Assembly (NCBI RefSeq): GCF_002844275.1
Contig: NZ_NXGX01000002.1
Span: forward strand, 558,001-622,000
Length of the DNA stretch: 64,000 nt
Direction: 5' to 3'
Source of the DNA: Thalassospira lohafexi
Lineage (GTDB): Bacteria > Pseudomonadota > Alphaproteobacteria > Rhodospirillales > Thalassospiraceae
Positions 8,218 through 17,112 of the stretch are shown in pieces. Positions within the stretch are counted from its first letter, which is position 1. Each line of letters starts with the position of its first letter. A model generated the notes under the pieces. The model was given only the letters and a program-made list of their open reading frames with translations, was not told the DNA's origin and ran no database searches. A program made the translations under genes and the position numbers.

Positions 8218-9090
8218 ATGGCCGCAGATATCGCCGGGGAGCGCAGAGCCCCGTGGGTGCTGTTATCACCATCGCTGGCAACAGTCGGGTTGTTACTCAT
8301 CATCCCGATGCTGTTTATCGTCGTGTATTCGTTCTGGCTGCGCACCGCAACCGGGGCGGATCAGGTTGGCTTCTATCTTGATAACTGGATCGAAGTGCTG
8401 GGCGACAGGTTTTACCGCGATATCCTGTTTCAGACCTTTGCCATTGCCTTTTACACCACGGTAATTTGTGCGTTTGTTGGCTATATCCCGGCCTATTTCG
8501 TGGCCAATACGCCGATGAAGTCCAAGGCATTTTTGCTTTTGATGCTGATGCTGCCATTCTGGATCAGCTACATCATCCGCACCATGTCGTGGATCAATAT
8601 CCTGGGCACATCGGGCGCGCTCAACACGCTGTTTCTGTCGATTGGCATCATCGATGAACCGATCCAGATGCTTTATAACCAGACGACCGTTGTGTTGGGT
8701 CTGGTGCATTATCTGCTGCCGTTCATGATCCTCAATGTCTATGTCAGCCTTGATGGCATTGATAAAAACCTGACCGAAGCTGCCCAAAGTCTTGGCTGCA
8801 CGGGATGGCAGGCATTTCGCGAAGTCACCTTGCCGCTATCCATGCCGGGTTTGGCCGCCGGATCGCTTCTTTGCTTTGTGCTGGCAGCGGGCACCTATAT
8901 CACCCCGATTGTTCTGGGCGGACCGCGCGATGCGATGTTTGCCAATCTGGTGTTTGAGGCCATCGTCACCCAGCTCAACTGGCCGCTTGGATCGGCACTT
9001 TCACTCGTCCTGCTGGCCCTTTTGGGTGTGCTGGTCGTCATCTACACCCGTTATCTTGGCGTCGATCAAATCGCCAAGAGTTTCAAGTAA
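8218..9090 (+). CDS. ABC transporter permease, polyamine/opine type (PotB-like)
   Basis: 290 residues with about six membrane segments (first at about 18-40) and the coupling loop EAAQSLGCTGWQAFREVTLP (about 185-204), which meets the ATPase. The order of two permeases, binding protein and ATPase matches the PotBCDA-type importers for spermidine/putrescine, opines and other amines. It is the first gene of the LysR-divergent operon, with GGGAGG (8209-8214) close before the ATG. Confidence 0.9.
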   Translation: MAADIAGERRAPWVLLSPSLATVGLLLIIPMLFIVVYSFWLRTATGADQVGFYLDNWIEVLGDRFYRDILFQTFAIAFYTTVICAFVGYIPAYFVANTPMKSKAFLLLMLMLPFWISYIIRTMSWINILGTSGALNTLFLSIGIIDEPIQMLYNQTTVVLGLVHYLLPFMILNVYVSLDGIDKNLTEAAQSLGCTGWQAFREVTLPLSMPGLAAGSLLCFVLAAGTYITPIVLGGPRDAMFANLVFEAIVTQLNWPLGSALSLVLLALLGVLVVIYTRYLGVDQIAKSFK

Positions 9091-9101
9091 GGGGCAAGAA
9101 G

Positions 9102-9950
9102 ATGAAAATCATGTCTGGCTGGTCCCTGATCCGAATTGCCACGATCCTTGTCTATCTGTTCTTGTTTGCCCCGGTCGCGGTTGTGATCCTGCTGGCGTTT
9201 AACGCCAATCAGTTTGGCGGGTTTCCGATCGAGGGATTCTCGTTGCGCTGGTTTGATGCGCTTTGGAACAATGATGCCATTGTGCGGGCGTTTAAAACAT
9301 CGCTCTTGCTGGGGCTTTTGACCAGTGCGGTTTCGACCACATTGGGCACCCTCGCCGCCCTTGCCATGGTCAGATACGATTTTCCGGGAAAACGGACCAT
9401 TTCGACCCTGTTGGTTGCCCCGATCCTGATCCCGGAAGTCGTTCTGGCTGTGGCATTGCTGCTGTTCTTGCAGTTCCTGTCCATGCCCAAAAGCTTTGGC
9501 CTTCTTTTGATGGGGCATGTGGTCTTTACCCTGCCGTTTGTTGTGCTGGTGGTTCAGGCCCGGCTTGTCTCCATCCGCCGCGACGTCGAAGAAGCCGCCA
9601 TGAGCCTTGGCGCCACACCGATCCAGACATTCTTTGAAATCACCCTGCCCTTGATGCTGCCGGCGGTGATGGCTGGGATGCTGTTTTCATTCACGATTTC
9701 CTTTGATGACATCACTGGCACGCTGTTCTGGAAACCCGGTGGCGTTGAAACCGTTCCGACCCAGATTTTCGCCATGCTGCGCAATTCCATTAGCCCGGAA
9801 ATCAACGCACTGGGCGCTGTGATGGTGATCTTTACCATTGCGCTGCCGCTGGTGGCCGCATCGGTATCACGCGTTCTTTCAATGCGCAAAATACGCGCCA
9901 GTAACAGAACAAATAACCGTGCCAATAACAGCTCTGAACAAACTGCTTAA
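9102..9950 (+). CDS. ABC transporter permease, polyamine/opine type (PotC-like)
   Basis: 282 residues with six hydrophobic segments (about 10-32, 65-90, 105-125, 135-155, 185-208 and 235-262). The coupling loop EEAAMSLGATPIQTFFEITL is at about 165-184, and the fold is the second permease of the PotBC pair. It starts 12 bases after the previous gene with an AAGGGGC ribosome site. The tail is rich in Asn and Arg and lies in the cytoplasm. The substrate specificity comes from the binding protein encoded next. Confidence 0.9.
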   Translation: MKIMSGWSLIRIATILVYLFLFAPVAVVILLAFNANQFGGFPIEGFSLRWFDALWNNDAIVRAFKTSLLLGLLTSAVSTTLGTLAALAMVRYDFPGKRTISTLLVAPILIPEVVLAVALLLFLQFLSMPKSFGLLLMGHVVFTLPFVVLVVQARLVSIRRDVEEAAMSLGATPIQTFFEITLPLMLPAVMAGMLFSFTISFDDITGTLFWKPGGVETVPTQIFAMLRNSISPEINALGAVMVIFTIALPLVAASVSRVLSMRKIRASNRTNNRANNSSEQTA

Positions 9951-10061
9951 TATGGACTTTAGATATCGCGGGAAACCGCCAAAACCAACAACAAGACCAA
10001 TACAATAACAACGACCAAGAACATAACCGATTAACGGATAATTCCTTACCAGGAGGCCTAA

Positions 10062-11216
10062 ATGGACGATACCAAACGTTACGAACGCCTGCTTAATCGC
10101 TATCGCGACGGTGACATCAGCCGCCGTACTTTCCTGACCGCCCTTGGTGCTGCCGGTGTTGTTGCCGGTGTCACGGGTGGCCCGATGGGCATGCTGGCTC
10201 GCAAGGCACATGCCGCAACACCTGAACAGGTCCGCTTTGACGGCTGGGGCGGCGTTGTGTCCGAGGCGTTTGAGAAATATGCCTTTGCACCCTATACTGA
10301 AAAAACCGGCATCGACGTTGTCTCGGGCACCTTTGGCGGGGCGGATGAATATATCGCGCGTGTCAAAGCCGGTCAGCCGGGTGAGTTTAACCTCGCCCAT
10401 CTTTCCGGTGTGTTTGACTATGCCCGTTATCATGGCCTGGAACTGACGTCGGAACTGAACGAAGACAACATTCCAAACCTTAAAAACGTCATTCCCAGCC
10501 TGATTGAGCCGTTGCGCAAAATCACCGGCGGCACCCTGTCGGCTGTACCATATGACTATGGTACCACCGGCATTGCCTATAACCGCAAATACATCAGCGA
10601 TGAAGAAGCCAAGGCCAAAGGTGCAAAACTGATGGTCGATGAAGCCTACAAAGGCAAAATCGGCGGCTGGGGTGAATGGAAAACCCGTATCTGGTACGGC
10701 GCACTTCAGTCCGATCAGGATCCGAACAACATCAAGGACATTGATGCGGTTTGGGACATGATCCGTTCGCATCGCGATCTGGCTCTTAAGTATTGGAGTT
10801 CAGGGGCCGAATTGATGAGCCTTCTGGCCGAAGAAGAAATCTATGTCACCGAAGGCTGGTCTGGCCGTATCAAGGCACTTCAGGATCAGGGCCATGACAT
10901 CGGCTATCATGATCCGGCCGGTGGTCTGGGGTGGCAGGAATGTATCTTTGTCCTGCGCGGAAGCCCGATGGCTGCCTGTGAAGAGCTTTTGAACTTCATG
11001 CTTGAGCCAGAAGTCGCGATTGCGGTTGCCGAAGGTCAAAGCTATCCGCCTGCCCTTGATCCGAACAAAGTCGAACTTGGCAAGATCATCCCGACCTTGC
11101 CAGCATTCGATCCGTCCGGAACGCTTTCATCACTCAGCTTCTTCGATCCGGCGTATTGGAACGAAAACGAAGCTGACTGGTCGAAAACCTTCTCCCGTGT
11201 GCAGCGCGGCTACTAA
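10062..11216 (+). CDS. ABC transporter substrate-binding protein, PotD-like, Tat-exported
   Basis: 384 residues. The N-terminus has a clear twin-arginine signal (ISRRTFLTALGAAGV, about 21-35) with a probable cut after AHA near 52. The mature part is a family 1/8 bacterial solute-binding protein, with FDGWGGVVSEAFEKY and VPYDYGTTGIAYN as typical lobe motifs. It would capture the operon substrate in the periplasm. Because the operon contains an acetylpolyamine amidohydrolase and an aminotransferase, an N-acylated di- or polyamine, or an amino-acid analogue, is the likely ligand. AGGAGG at 10051-10056 gives strong translation, and a 12-bp hairpin follows the stop. Confidence 0.9.
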   Translation: MDDTKRYERLLNRYRDGDISRRTFLTALGAAGVVAGVTGGPMGMLARKAHAATPEQVRFDGWGGVVSEAFEKYAFAPYTEKTGIDVVSGTFGGADEYIARVKAGQPGEFNLAHLSGVFDYARYHGLELTSELNEDNIPNLKNVIPSLIEPLRKITGGTLSAVPYDYGTTGIAYNRKYISDEEAKAKGAKLMVDEAYKGKIGGWGEWKTRIWYGALQSDQDPNNIKDIDAVWDMIRSHRDLALKYWSSGAELMSLLAEEEIYVTEGWSGRIKALQDQGHDIGYHDPAGGLGWQECIFVLRGSPMAACEELLNFMLEPEVAIAVAEGQSYPPALDPNKVELGKIIPTLPAFDPSGTLSSLSFFDPAYWNENEADWSKTFSRVQRGY

Positions 11217-11238
11217 GCCCCGCCTGCTTACGTGAACC

Positions 11239-11273
11239 GGTGTCCTGGCCATTGCACAACCGGCCAGGACACC
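11239..11273 (+). other. Intercistronic stem-loop after the binding-protein gene
   Basis: A perfect 12-bp stem GGTGTCCTGGCC (11239-11250) / GGCCAGGACACC (11262-11273) with an 11-nt loop. It lies between the binding protein and the ATPase of the same operon. There is no T-run, so transcript protection or partial attenuation is more likely than full termination. Confidence 0.7.
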
Positions 11274-11322
11274 TTCGCCGCCTTTTTCAAGCTGCGGCTT
11301 ATTTCTGACAGGGTATTTAACA

Positions 11323-12420
11323 ATGGCAGACACCAAAAACGCCGTTGAACTGCAAAATGTCGTCAAACGCTACGGCGAATTTACTGCCGTCAAACGCATT
11401 GACCTGACCGTACCAGACAACAGTTTCGTCACGTTTCTGGGTCCGTCGGGCTGTGGCAAAACCACGACATTGCGCATGATTGCCGGTTTGACCGATATCA
11501 CAGAGGGCGATTTGCTGATCCGGGGTAAGCGGGTCAACAGCCTGCCGATCCACAAGCGCAATCTGGGCCTTGTGTTTCAGAACTATGCCCTGTTCCCCCA
11601 TAAATCGATTTTCGACAATATTGCCTTTGGCCTGAAATACCGCAAAATCAGCAAGTCTGACATCCGCGACAAGGTCAATCGGGCCCTTGATCTGGTGCAA
11701 TTGCCCAATGTTGCCGAACGCTATCCCAGTCAGCTTTCCGGTGGCCAGCAACAGCGTATCGCGCTTGCACGTGCCATCGTGATTGAACCCGATGTTTTGC
11801 TGCTTGATGAACCGCTATCGGCCCTTGATGCCAATCTCCGCGAAGAAATGCGCGTCGAGCTTAAACGCATTCAGCGCGAACTGGGTATTGCCACGGTATT
11901 CGTCACCCATGACCAGTCCGAGGCATTGGCGATGTCTGACAAACTTGTTGTGATGAACAATGGCTTTGTCGAACAGGAAGGCGCGCCCCAAGACGTCTAT
12001 AACAATCCGGCGTCGGCCTTTGTTGCCGACTTCCTTGGCCATTCAAACATCATTGCCGGGGCCCTTGGCGGTCCCGATGCGGCCTTTACCAATGTAAACT
12101 TGCAATCGGGCGAAACGCTTTTGACCACCGATGAGCAAACGGCCAAGGCCAATGGCTCCAAAGACGTCCGCGCAGTTATTCGGGCGGAAAAAATTGGTCT
12201 GTCCGAACAGGACGGATCGGGAGACGGCGTCATTTCCATTCCCGGCAAGATCAAGACTGTCGATTATCTCGGTCAACAGGCCCGATATTTTGTCGAAGCA
12301 AATGGCCGCGATTGGCAGGTCATAAATCCGATAGATGCCCGCCCCCATCAGGAAGGTGCCGATATCTTTATGCATATCGCTGCCCGTAATTGTGTGTTGT
12401 TGCCCGGTCACCAGGATTGA
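11323..12420 (+). CDS. ABC transporter ATP-binding protein (PotA-like)
   Basis: 365 residues. Walker A GPSGCGKTT, signature LSGGQQQRIALARA, Walker B LLLDEPLSALD and the H-loop VFVTHDQSEA are all present in the first 240 residues. A TOBE-like C-terminal domain follows (about 270-360), as in PotA/UgpC/FbpC ATPases. It powers the PotBC-like permeases encoded upstream in the same operon. Confidence 0.93.
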   Translation: MADTKNAVELQNVVKRYGEFTAVKRIDLTVPDNSFVTFLGPSGCGKTTTLRMIAGLTDITEGDLLIRGKRVNSLPIHKRNLGLVFQNYALFPHKSIFDNIAFGLKYRKISKSDIRDKVNRALDLVQLPNVAERYPSQLSGGQQQRIALARAIVIEPDVLLLDEPLSALDANLREEMRVELKRIQRELGIATVFVTHDQSEALAMSDKLVVMNNGFVEQEGAPQDVYNNPASAFVADFLGHSNIIAGALGGPDAAFTNVNLQSGETLLTTDEQTAKANGSKDVRAVIRAEKIGLSEQDGSGDGVISIPGKIKTVDYLGQQARYFVEANGRDWQVINPIDARPHQEGADIFMHIAARNCVLLPGHQD

Positions 12421-12471
12421 TTTCACCAAGATTGATTTGCCAATCTGACCGGATCAGGAGAGCCACCAAAA

Positions 12472-13848
12472 ATGACGCATACCGACAAAGCCCCGGTCGG
12501 TCACAACCGGGAATCCCGCCTGTTTTACCAAAGCCGGTCGCGCCGTCCGCTGATTGACCGTGCAAAAGGCGTCTATATGTGGGACGTCGATGGCAAACGC
12601 TATATCGATGCATCCAGCGGTGCCATGGTCAGCAATATCGGCCATAGCGACCCACGCGTGATTGCCGCGATGAATGCACAGCTTGAAAAAGCCAGCTTTG
12701 CCTATCGCCTGCATTTTGAAAATGATGCGGCGGAAAACCTTGCGTGGCGTTTGGCCGAACGCGCACCGGGTGATCTGGAACGGGTTTTCTTTGTGTCTGG
12801 TGGGTCCGAGGCTGTCGAAAGCTGCATCAAACTTGCCCGCCAATATGCACTGGCAAAGGGTGATGCCCAACGCACCAAGGTTATTTCACGGTTTCCAAGC
12901 TATCACGGTGCGACACTGGGCGCGCTGGCCCTGACCGGCTATACGCCAATGCATGCGCCCTTTGCACCGATGATGGTCGATCAACCGAAAATCCCCGCCC
13001 CGACCTGTTATCTGGATCGCGATGATCTGACCGACCATGAACGCGGCATCAAATATGCCAATTTGCTTGAGGCTGAAATCCTAAAACAGGGTCCCGAAAC
13101 CGTCCTTGGTTTCATCATGGAACCGGTTGGCGGGGCCGCGACTGGGGCACTGGTTGCGCCCGACAGCTACTATCACCGCATCCGCGAAATTTGCGATCAA
13201 TACGGCATCCTTCTGATCTATGACGAGGTCATGACCGGGGCCGGTCGTACCGGCAAATATTTCGCCGCCGAACATTGGGGTATCACGCCCGATATCCTTG
13301 CCGTGTCCAAAGGATTGGCGGCGGGTTACGCCCCGCTCGGTGCGATGATTGCGCCCGACCGCATTGTCGGACCGGTACTTGATCACGGCGGGTTCATTCA
13401 TGGCTACACTTATGCTGGCAACCCGCTGGCCTGTGCGGCGGGCAATGCGGTTCTTGATGTCATTGACGAAGACGGGCTTCTTGAAAATGCCGCAACCAGT
13501 GGGGCTGCGTTAAAGACCGAACTTGGCAAACTTGCCGATGACTTCACCATGATCGGTGATGTGCGCGGCCTTGGTTTGTTGCTCGCGATTGAACTGGTTA
13601 AAAACCGCAGCACCATGGAACCGCTTGATCCCAAACATATGGCAGCCGCCCGTTTGGTCGATATCGCCTATGACATGGGCCTGATCATTTACTGGCGCCG
13701 CACACGCGGCGGGTATCGCGGCGATCACGTGATGATCTGCCCGCCGATGTCGATCACTCCAGATCAGTTTTCCGACATTCTGGGTCCGCTGCGCGCCGCC
13801 CTTAGCGATCTTCAGGACGAACTTGCCCTTGCCGGAGCCTTCTCATGA
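12472..13848 (+). CDS. Class III (omega) aminotransferase
   Basis: 458 residues of the PLP fold-type I class III family (acetylornithine, GABA and putrescine transaminases). Visible motifs are SGAMVSNIGHSDPRV, VSGGSEAVESCIKLARQY, the PLP-aspartate segment LLIYDEVMTGAGRTG, and the Schiff-base lysine Lys280 in AVSKGLAAGY. It would move an amino group from an amine or a beta/omega-amino acid made inside the operon to pyruvate or 2-oxoglutarate. Its stop overlaps the BKACE start by 4 bases, which suggests that its keto product feeds that enzyme. An AGGAG site precedes the ATG. Confidence 0.92.
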   Translation: MTHTDKAPVGHNRESRLFYQSRSRRPLIDRAKGVYMWDVDGKRYIDASSGAMVSNIGHSDPRVIAAMNAQLEKASFAYRLHFENDAAENLAWRLAERAPGDLERVFFVSGGSEAVESCIKLARQYALAKGDAQRTKVISRFPSYHGATLGALALTGYTPMHAPFAPMMVDQPKIPAPTCYLDRDDLTDHERGIKYANLLEAEILKQGPETVLGFIMEPVGGAATGALVAPDSYYHRIREICDQYGILLIYDEVMTGAGRTGKYFAAEHWGITPDILAVSKGLAAGYAPLGAMIAPDRIVGPVLDHGGFIHGYTYAGNPLACAAGNAVLDVIDEDGLLENAATSGAALKTELGKLADDFTMIGDVRGLGLLLAIELVKNRSTMEPLDPKHMAAARLVDIAYDMGLIIYWRRTRGGYRGDHVMICPPMSITPDQFSDILGPLRAALSDLQDELALAGAFS

Positions 13849-14774
13849 ACCGCAAAGTCATCATTACCTGTGCGATTACGGGATCGGTTCATACCCCATC
13901 CATGAGCCCGCATTTGCCCATCACCCCCGATGACATTGCCAAACAGGCCATTGATGCCGCCAATGCCGGGGCATCGATCCTGCATCTGCATGCGCGTGAT
14001 CCCAAAACCGGTTTTCCCAGCCCAGACCCCGATCTGTTTTTAGAATTCCTGCCCAAGATCAAGGCCGAAACAGATGCGGTGATCAACATATCAACCGGTG
14101 GCGGCATGACCATGACGGTCAAAGACCGCATTCGCGCCGCCAGCATTGCTGCGCCCGAAATGGCATCGCTGAATATGGGAACGATGAATTTTGGATTGTT
14201 CCCCGCCCTTGCGGTGGATCGCGACTGGCAACATGACTGGGAACCGGAATTCCTTGAAAACAGCCGCGACTTTGTTTTCAAAAATACCTTTGCCGACATC
14301 GAAACCATTCTCGCCGATCTTGGTGAAGCCAATGGCACGCGGTTCGAATTTGAATGTTACGACGTCGGGCATCTTTATACGCTGGCCCATTTTGTTGAAC
14401 GCGGCCTGATCAAAGGCCCGCTTTTCATCCAGTTTGTCATGGGCATTCTGGGCGGCATCGGGGCGGACCCGGACAACCTCGCCCATCTTAAACGCACCGC
14501 CGACAAGCTGTTTGGCGACCAATACCAGTTTTCGGTTTTAGGCGCGGGTCGCCATCAAATGCCACTTGCCAGCATGGCCGCGGCCATGGGCGGAAACGTG
14601 CGGGTCGGGTTGGAAGACAACCTCTATCTGCGTAAGGGCGAACTGGCCCCCGATAACGCATCCCAAGTCCGTAAAATCCGAGAGGTTCTTGACGGATTAT
14701 CGCTTGAAATCGCAACCCCCATTGATGCCCGTGCTCAACTTGGGTTGAAAGGCGGCGACAAGGTCGCCTTTTAG
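13845..14774 (+). CDS. Beta-keto acid cleavage enzyme (BKACE, DUF849)
   Basis: 309 residues, typical for the BKACE (DUF849) family of TIM-barrel, zinc-dependent enzymes. These condense a beta-keto acid with acetyl-CoA to give acetoacetate plus a shorter CoA ester; the founder is 3-keto-5-aminohexanoate cleavage enzyme of lysine fermentation. Motifs seen are CAITGSVHTPSMSPHLPITP near the start, ILHLHARDP (zinc histidines, about 46-54), NISTGGG and SLNMGTMNFG. Its tight overlap with the aminotransferase suggests the pathway intermediate is a beta-keto acid made by transamination of a beta-amino acid. The actual substrate is unknown. Confidence 0.9.
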   Translation: MNRKVIITCAITGSVHTPSMSPHLPITPDDIAKQAIDAANAGASILHLHARDPKTGFPSPDPDLFLEFLPKIKAETDAVINISTGGGMTMTVKDRIRAASIAAPEMASLNMGTMNFGLFPALAVDRDWQHDWEPEFLENSRDFVFKNTFADIETILADLGEANGTRFEFECYDVGHLYTLAHFVERGLIKGPLFIQFVMGILGGIGADPDNLAHLKRTADKLFGDQYQFSVLGAGRHQMPLASMAAAMGGNVRVGLEDNLYLRKGELAPDNASQVRKIREVLDGLSLEIATPIDARAQLGLKGGDKVAF

Positions 14775-14864
14775 CCAAAACACCATCGCGCGACCAGCGC
14801 CAAGGAACAAAGACAAAGACGCCATCACCCGTTACGACCACGCTTAACGTGAAAGGCGGCAGCC

Positions 14865-15917
14865 ATGATGCATGCCTATTTCTCAGACGATCAGTTACGC
14901 CATCACGGCAAAACATTCATTGTTGCCGGTGAACGCAAACCGATCCCCGAAGTCCCCGAACGCGCCGAAATCCTGAGTGGTGCGGTATCGCGCCTTGGGC
15001 TTTCTCTGCATACGCCGCGTGATTTCGGGATGGACCCGATTGCCGCCATTCACGATGCCAATTATCTGACATTCCTTCAAACCATCTACTCGGAATGGCA
15101 GGCCGCTGGTGGGTCGGAACTGGTGATCCCCAATATTCACCCCTTTGATCGCAATGGTCCCTATCCGCGTCATCATGTCGGTAAGGCAGGCTTCCATCTG
15201 GGTGATACATCCTGTCCGGTATCGGAAACTACATGGTATTCGGCCTATGCCAGTGCGCAAACCGCCATTGCCGCCACGCGTCATGTCCGTGATGACGGGG
15301 CCAACACCGCCTATGCACTGTGCCGCCCACCCGGCCATCACGCCAGTTCCAACATCGCCGGTGGGTTCTGTTATCTCAACAACAGTGCGATTGCTGCACA
15401 GGAATTGCGCGCCAAATATGACCGGGTGGCGATCCTTGATGTCGATCTGCATCATGGCAATGGCACGCAGCATATTTTCTATGGCCGTGATGATGTCATG
15501 ACGCTTTCGATCCATGCCGACCCCAGTGATTTTTATCCATTTTTCTGGGGCCATGCGCAGGAACGTGGCGAAGGTGCCGGGGTTGGCTTTAACCATAACG
15601 ATCCCCTGCCCCTTGGCAGCGGTGACACCGCTTTTCTCGGCGCACTTGACCGGGCATTGGCCGTGATGGATGATTTCAATCCGGGGGCGGTTGTCATCGC
15701 CCTTGGACTTGATGCATCGCGCGATGATCCGTTTGGCGGCCTGACCGTCAGTCCGGACGGATTTGCCAAAATCGGTGAAAAAATTGGCACCCTTAAGTGC
15801 CCAACCGTGCTAGTGCAGGAAGGGGGGTATGTCAGTAACACGCTGGCAGAAAACCTGTATCAATTCATCAGCGCGTTTCGCACCACCAACGACAAAAACG
15901 CCCCAAAAAACGCTTAG
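14865..15917 (+). CDS. Acetylpolyamine amidohydrolase (histone deacetylase superfamily)
   Basis: 350 residues of the class II HDAC-like family. The catalytic pair His158-His159 (RPPGHHAS), zinc ligands Asp194 and His196 (DVDLHHGNG) and Asp283 (GLDASRDD), and Tyr322 (QEGGYV) are all in place. The numbering is one off the Mycoplana ramosa acetylpolyamine amidohydrolase as I recall it. It should remove an acetyl or similar short acyl group from a terminal amine in the cytoplasm. As part of a catabolic operon with a polyamine-type importer, it probably acts on the imported N-acylated substrate. The start is one of two adjacent ATGs (14865 or 14868). Confidence 0.93.
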   Translation: MMHAYFSDDQLRHHGKTFIVAGERKPIPEVPERAEILSGAVSRLGLSLHTPRDFGMDPIAAIHDANYLTFLQTIYSEWQAAGGSELVIPNIHPFDRNGPYPRHHVGKAGFHLGDTSCPVSETTWYSAYASAQTAIAATRHVRDDGANTAYALCRPPGHHASSNIAGGFCYLNNSAIAAQELRAKYDRVAILDVDLHHGNGTQHIFYGRDDVMTLSIHADPSDFYPFFWGHAQERGEGAGVGFNHNDPLPLGSGDTAFLGALDRALAVMDDFNPGAVVIALGLDASRDDPFGGLTVSPDGFAKIGEKIGTLKCPTVLVQEGGYVSNTLAENLYQFISAFRTTNDKNAPKNA

Positions 15918-15934
15918 ACATCAGAAGGCCCCAA

Positions 15935-17080
15935 ATGACCCATTCCGACATCCTGATTATTGGCGGCGGCATCGCCGGTATGTCTGCGGCATTCTTTCTG
16001 GCAAAGGCCGGAAAGTCCGTCACGGTTCTGGAACGCGAAGACCAGCCCGGGTATCACAGCACCGGCCGGTCTGCGGCCCTGTATAGCGAAACCTATGGTC
16101 CCAAAATCATTCGCAAGATGTCGACGGCAAGCCGGGATTTCTTCATCACCCCGCCCGACGGGTTTACCGACCACCCAATCCTGACCCCGCGCGGCATCAT
16201 CATGACCGCCGCCCCCGGCGAAGAAGCCAAACTTGACGAAATCCTGACCGAAGGCCGCGCAAACGGGGCAAATTTTGTTTCCCTGACCCCGGCCGAGCTC
16301 AAAGAAATCATCCCGGTGATCAATACCGATCTGATTGCCAGTGCGGCCCATGAAACTGATGCCATGGACATTGATGTTCACGCACTTCATTGGGGCTTTA
16401 TCCGCCAGTTCAAATCACTGGGCGGTACGTTGATCACCAAGGCCGATGTCTGTGCGATCAGCAAAACCGATGGCACATGGCAGGTAACCCTTGGCAATGG
16501 GCAAACCCACAGCGGTGATATCATCGTTAATGCCGCAGGCGCATGGGTCGATGACATCGCCACCAAGGCCGGTGTCAAACCGCTTGGCATTACGCCAAAA
16601 CGCCGCACCGCCGTGATGGTGGATTTACCATCGGATGTGAATGCCCATGGCTGGCCACTGGTCGCCAGCCTTGATGAAAGCCTGTATTTCAAGGAAGACG
16701 CCGGACGGTTGCTGGTCTCCCCCGCCGATACCACCCCGACCGAACCCCATGATGTCCAGCCCGAAGAACTCGATATCGCGATCACGATTGACCGGCTGAT
16801 GACTGCAACCAGCATCGAAGTCCGCCGTCCCGGCGAAAGCTGGGCCGGGTTGCGCAGCTTCTTTGCCGATGGCGACCCGGTTTCGGCATTTGATCCCGCC
16901 GATGGCAGTTTCTATTGGCTGGCCGGTCAGGGCGGATATGGCATTCAAACCGCACCGGCCATGGGCGAATATGCCGCCAGCCTGATCTGTGGCGGCGGCA
17001 TTCCGGTCCACATGGAAAAGCTTGGCATTACCGAGGATGCGCTCTCGGCAACCCGGCCGTCGCTGGTGACCGGGAAATAA
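15935..17080 (+). CDS. FAD-dependent amine/D-amino acid oxidoreductase (DAO family)
   Basis: 381 residues. The N-terminal dinucleotide-binding motif ILIIGGGIAGMSAAFFLAKAGKSV is followed by an acidic LER (about 35), and the STGRSAA loop binds FAD as in DadA/GlcD-like DAO proteins. The C-terminal FAD contact is GQGGYGIQTAPAMG. Such enzymes oxidise an amine or alpha-amino acid to an imine, which fits the RidA-type deaminase encoded two genes later. It is 17 bases after the amidohydrolase gene, with an AGAAGG-like ribosome site. The substrate is not known. Confidence 0.9.
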   Translation: MTHSDILIIGGGIAGMSAAFFLAKAGKSVTVLEREDQPGYHSTGRSAALYSETYGPKIIRKMSTASRDFFITPPDGFTDHPILTPRGIIMTAAPGEEAKLDEILTEGRANGANFVSLTPAELKEIIPVINTDLIASAAHETDAMDIDVHALHWGFIRQFKSLGGTLITKADVCAISKTDGTWQVTLGNGQTHSGDIIVNAAGAWVDDIATKAGVKPLGITPKRRTAVMVDLPSDVNAHGWPLVASLDESLYFKEDAGRLLVSPADTTPTEPHDVQPEELDIAITIDRLMTATSIEVRRPGESWAGLRSFFADGDPVSAFDPADGSFYWLAGQGGYGIQTAPAMGEYAASLICGGGIPVHMEKLGITEDALSATRPSLVTGK

Positions 17081-17112
17081 CCGGCTGCACCGCCCCGAAC
17101 GGAGACACATCA

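Noticed and set aside
9879-10772. 297-codon minus-strand frame across the PotC-PotD-like junction
   Set aside because: It covers the end of one gene and the start of another that both have strong family motifs and ribosome sites, so it is an antisense artefact.
16915-17112. N-terminal extension of the M20 deacylase
   Set aside because: It would run through the end of the FAD oxidoreductase gene; the ATG at 17113 has a good ribosome site and gives the normal family length.
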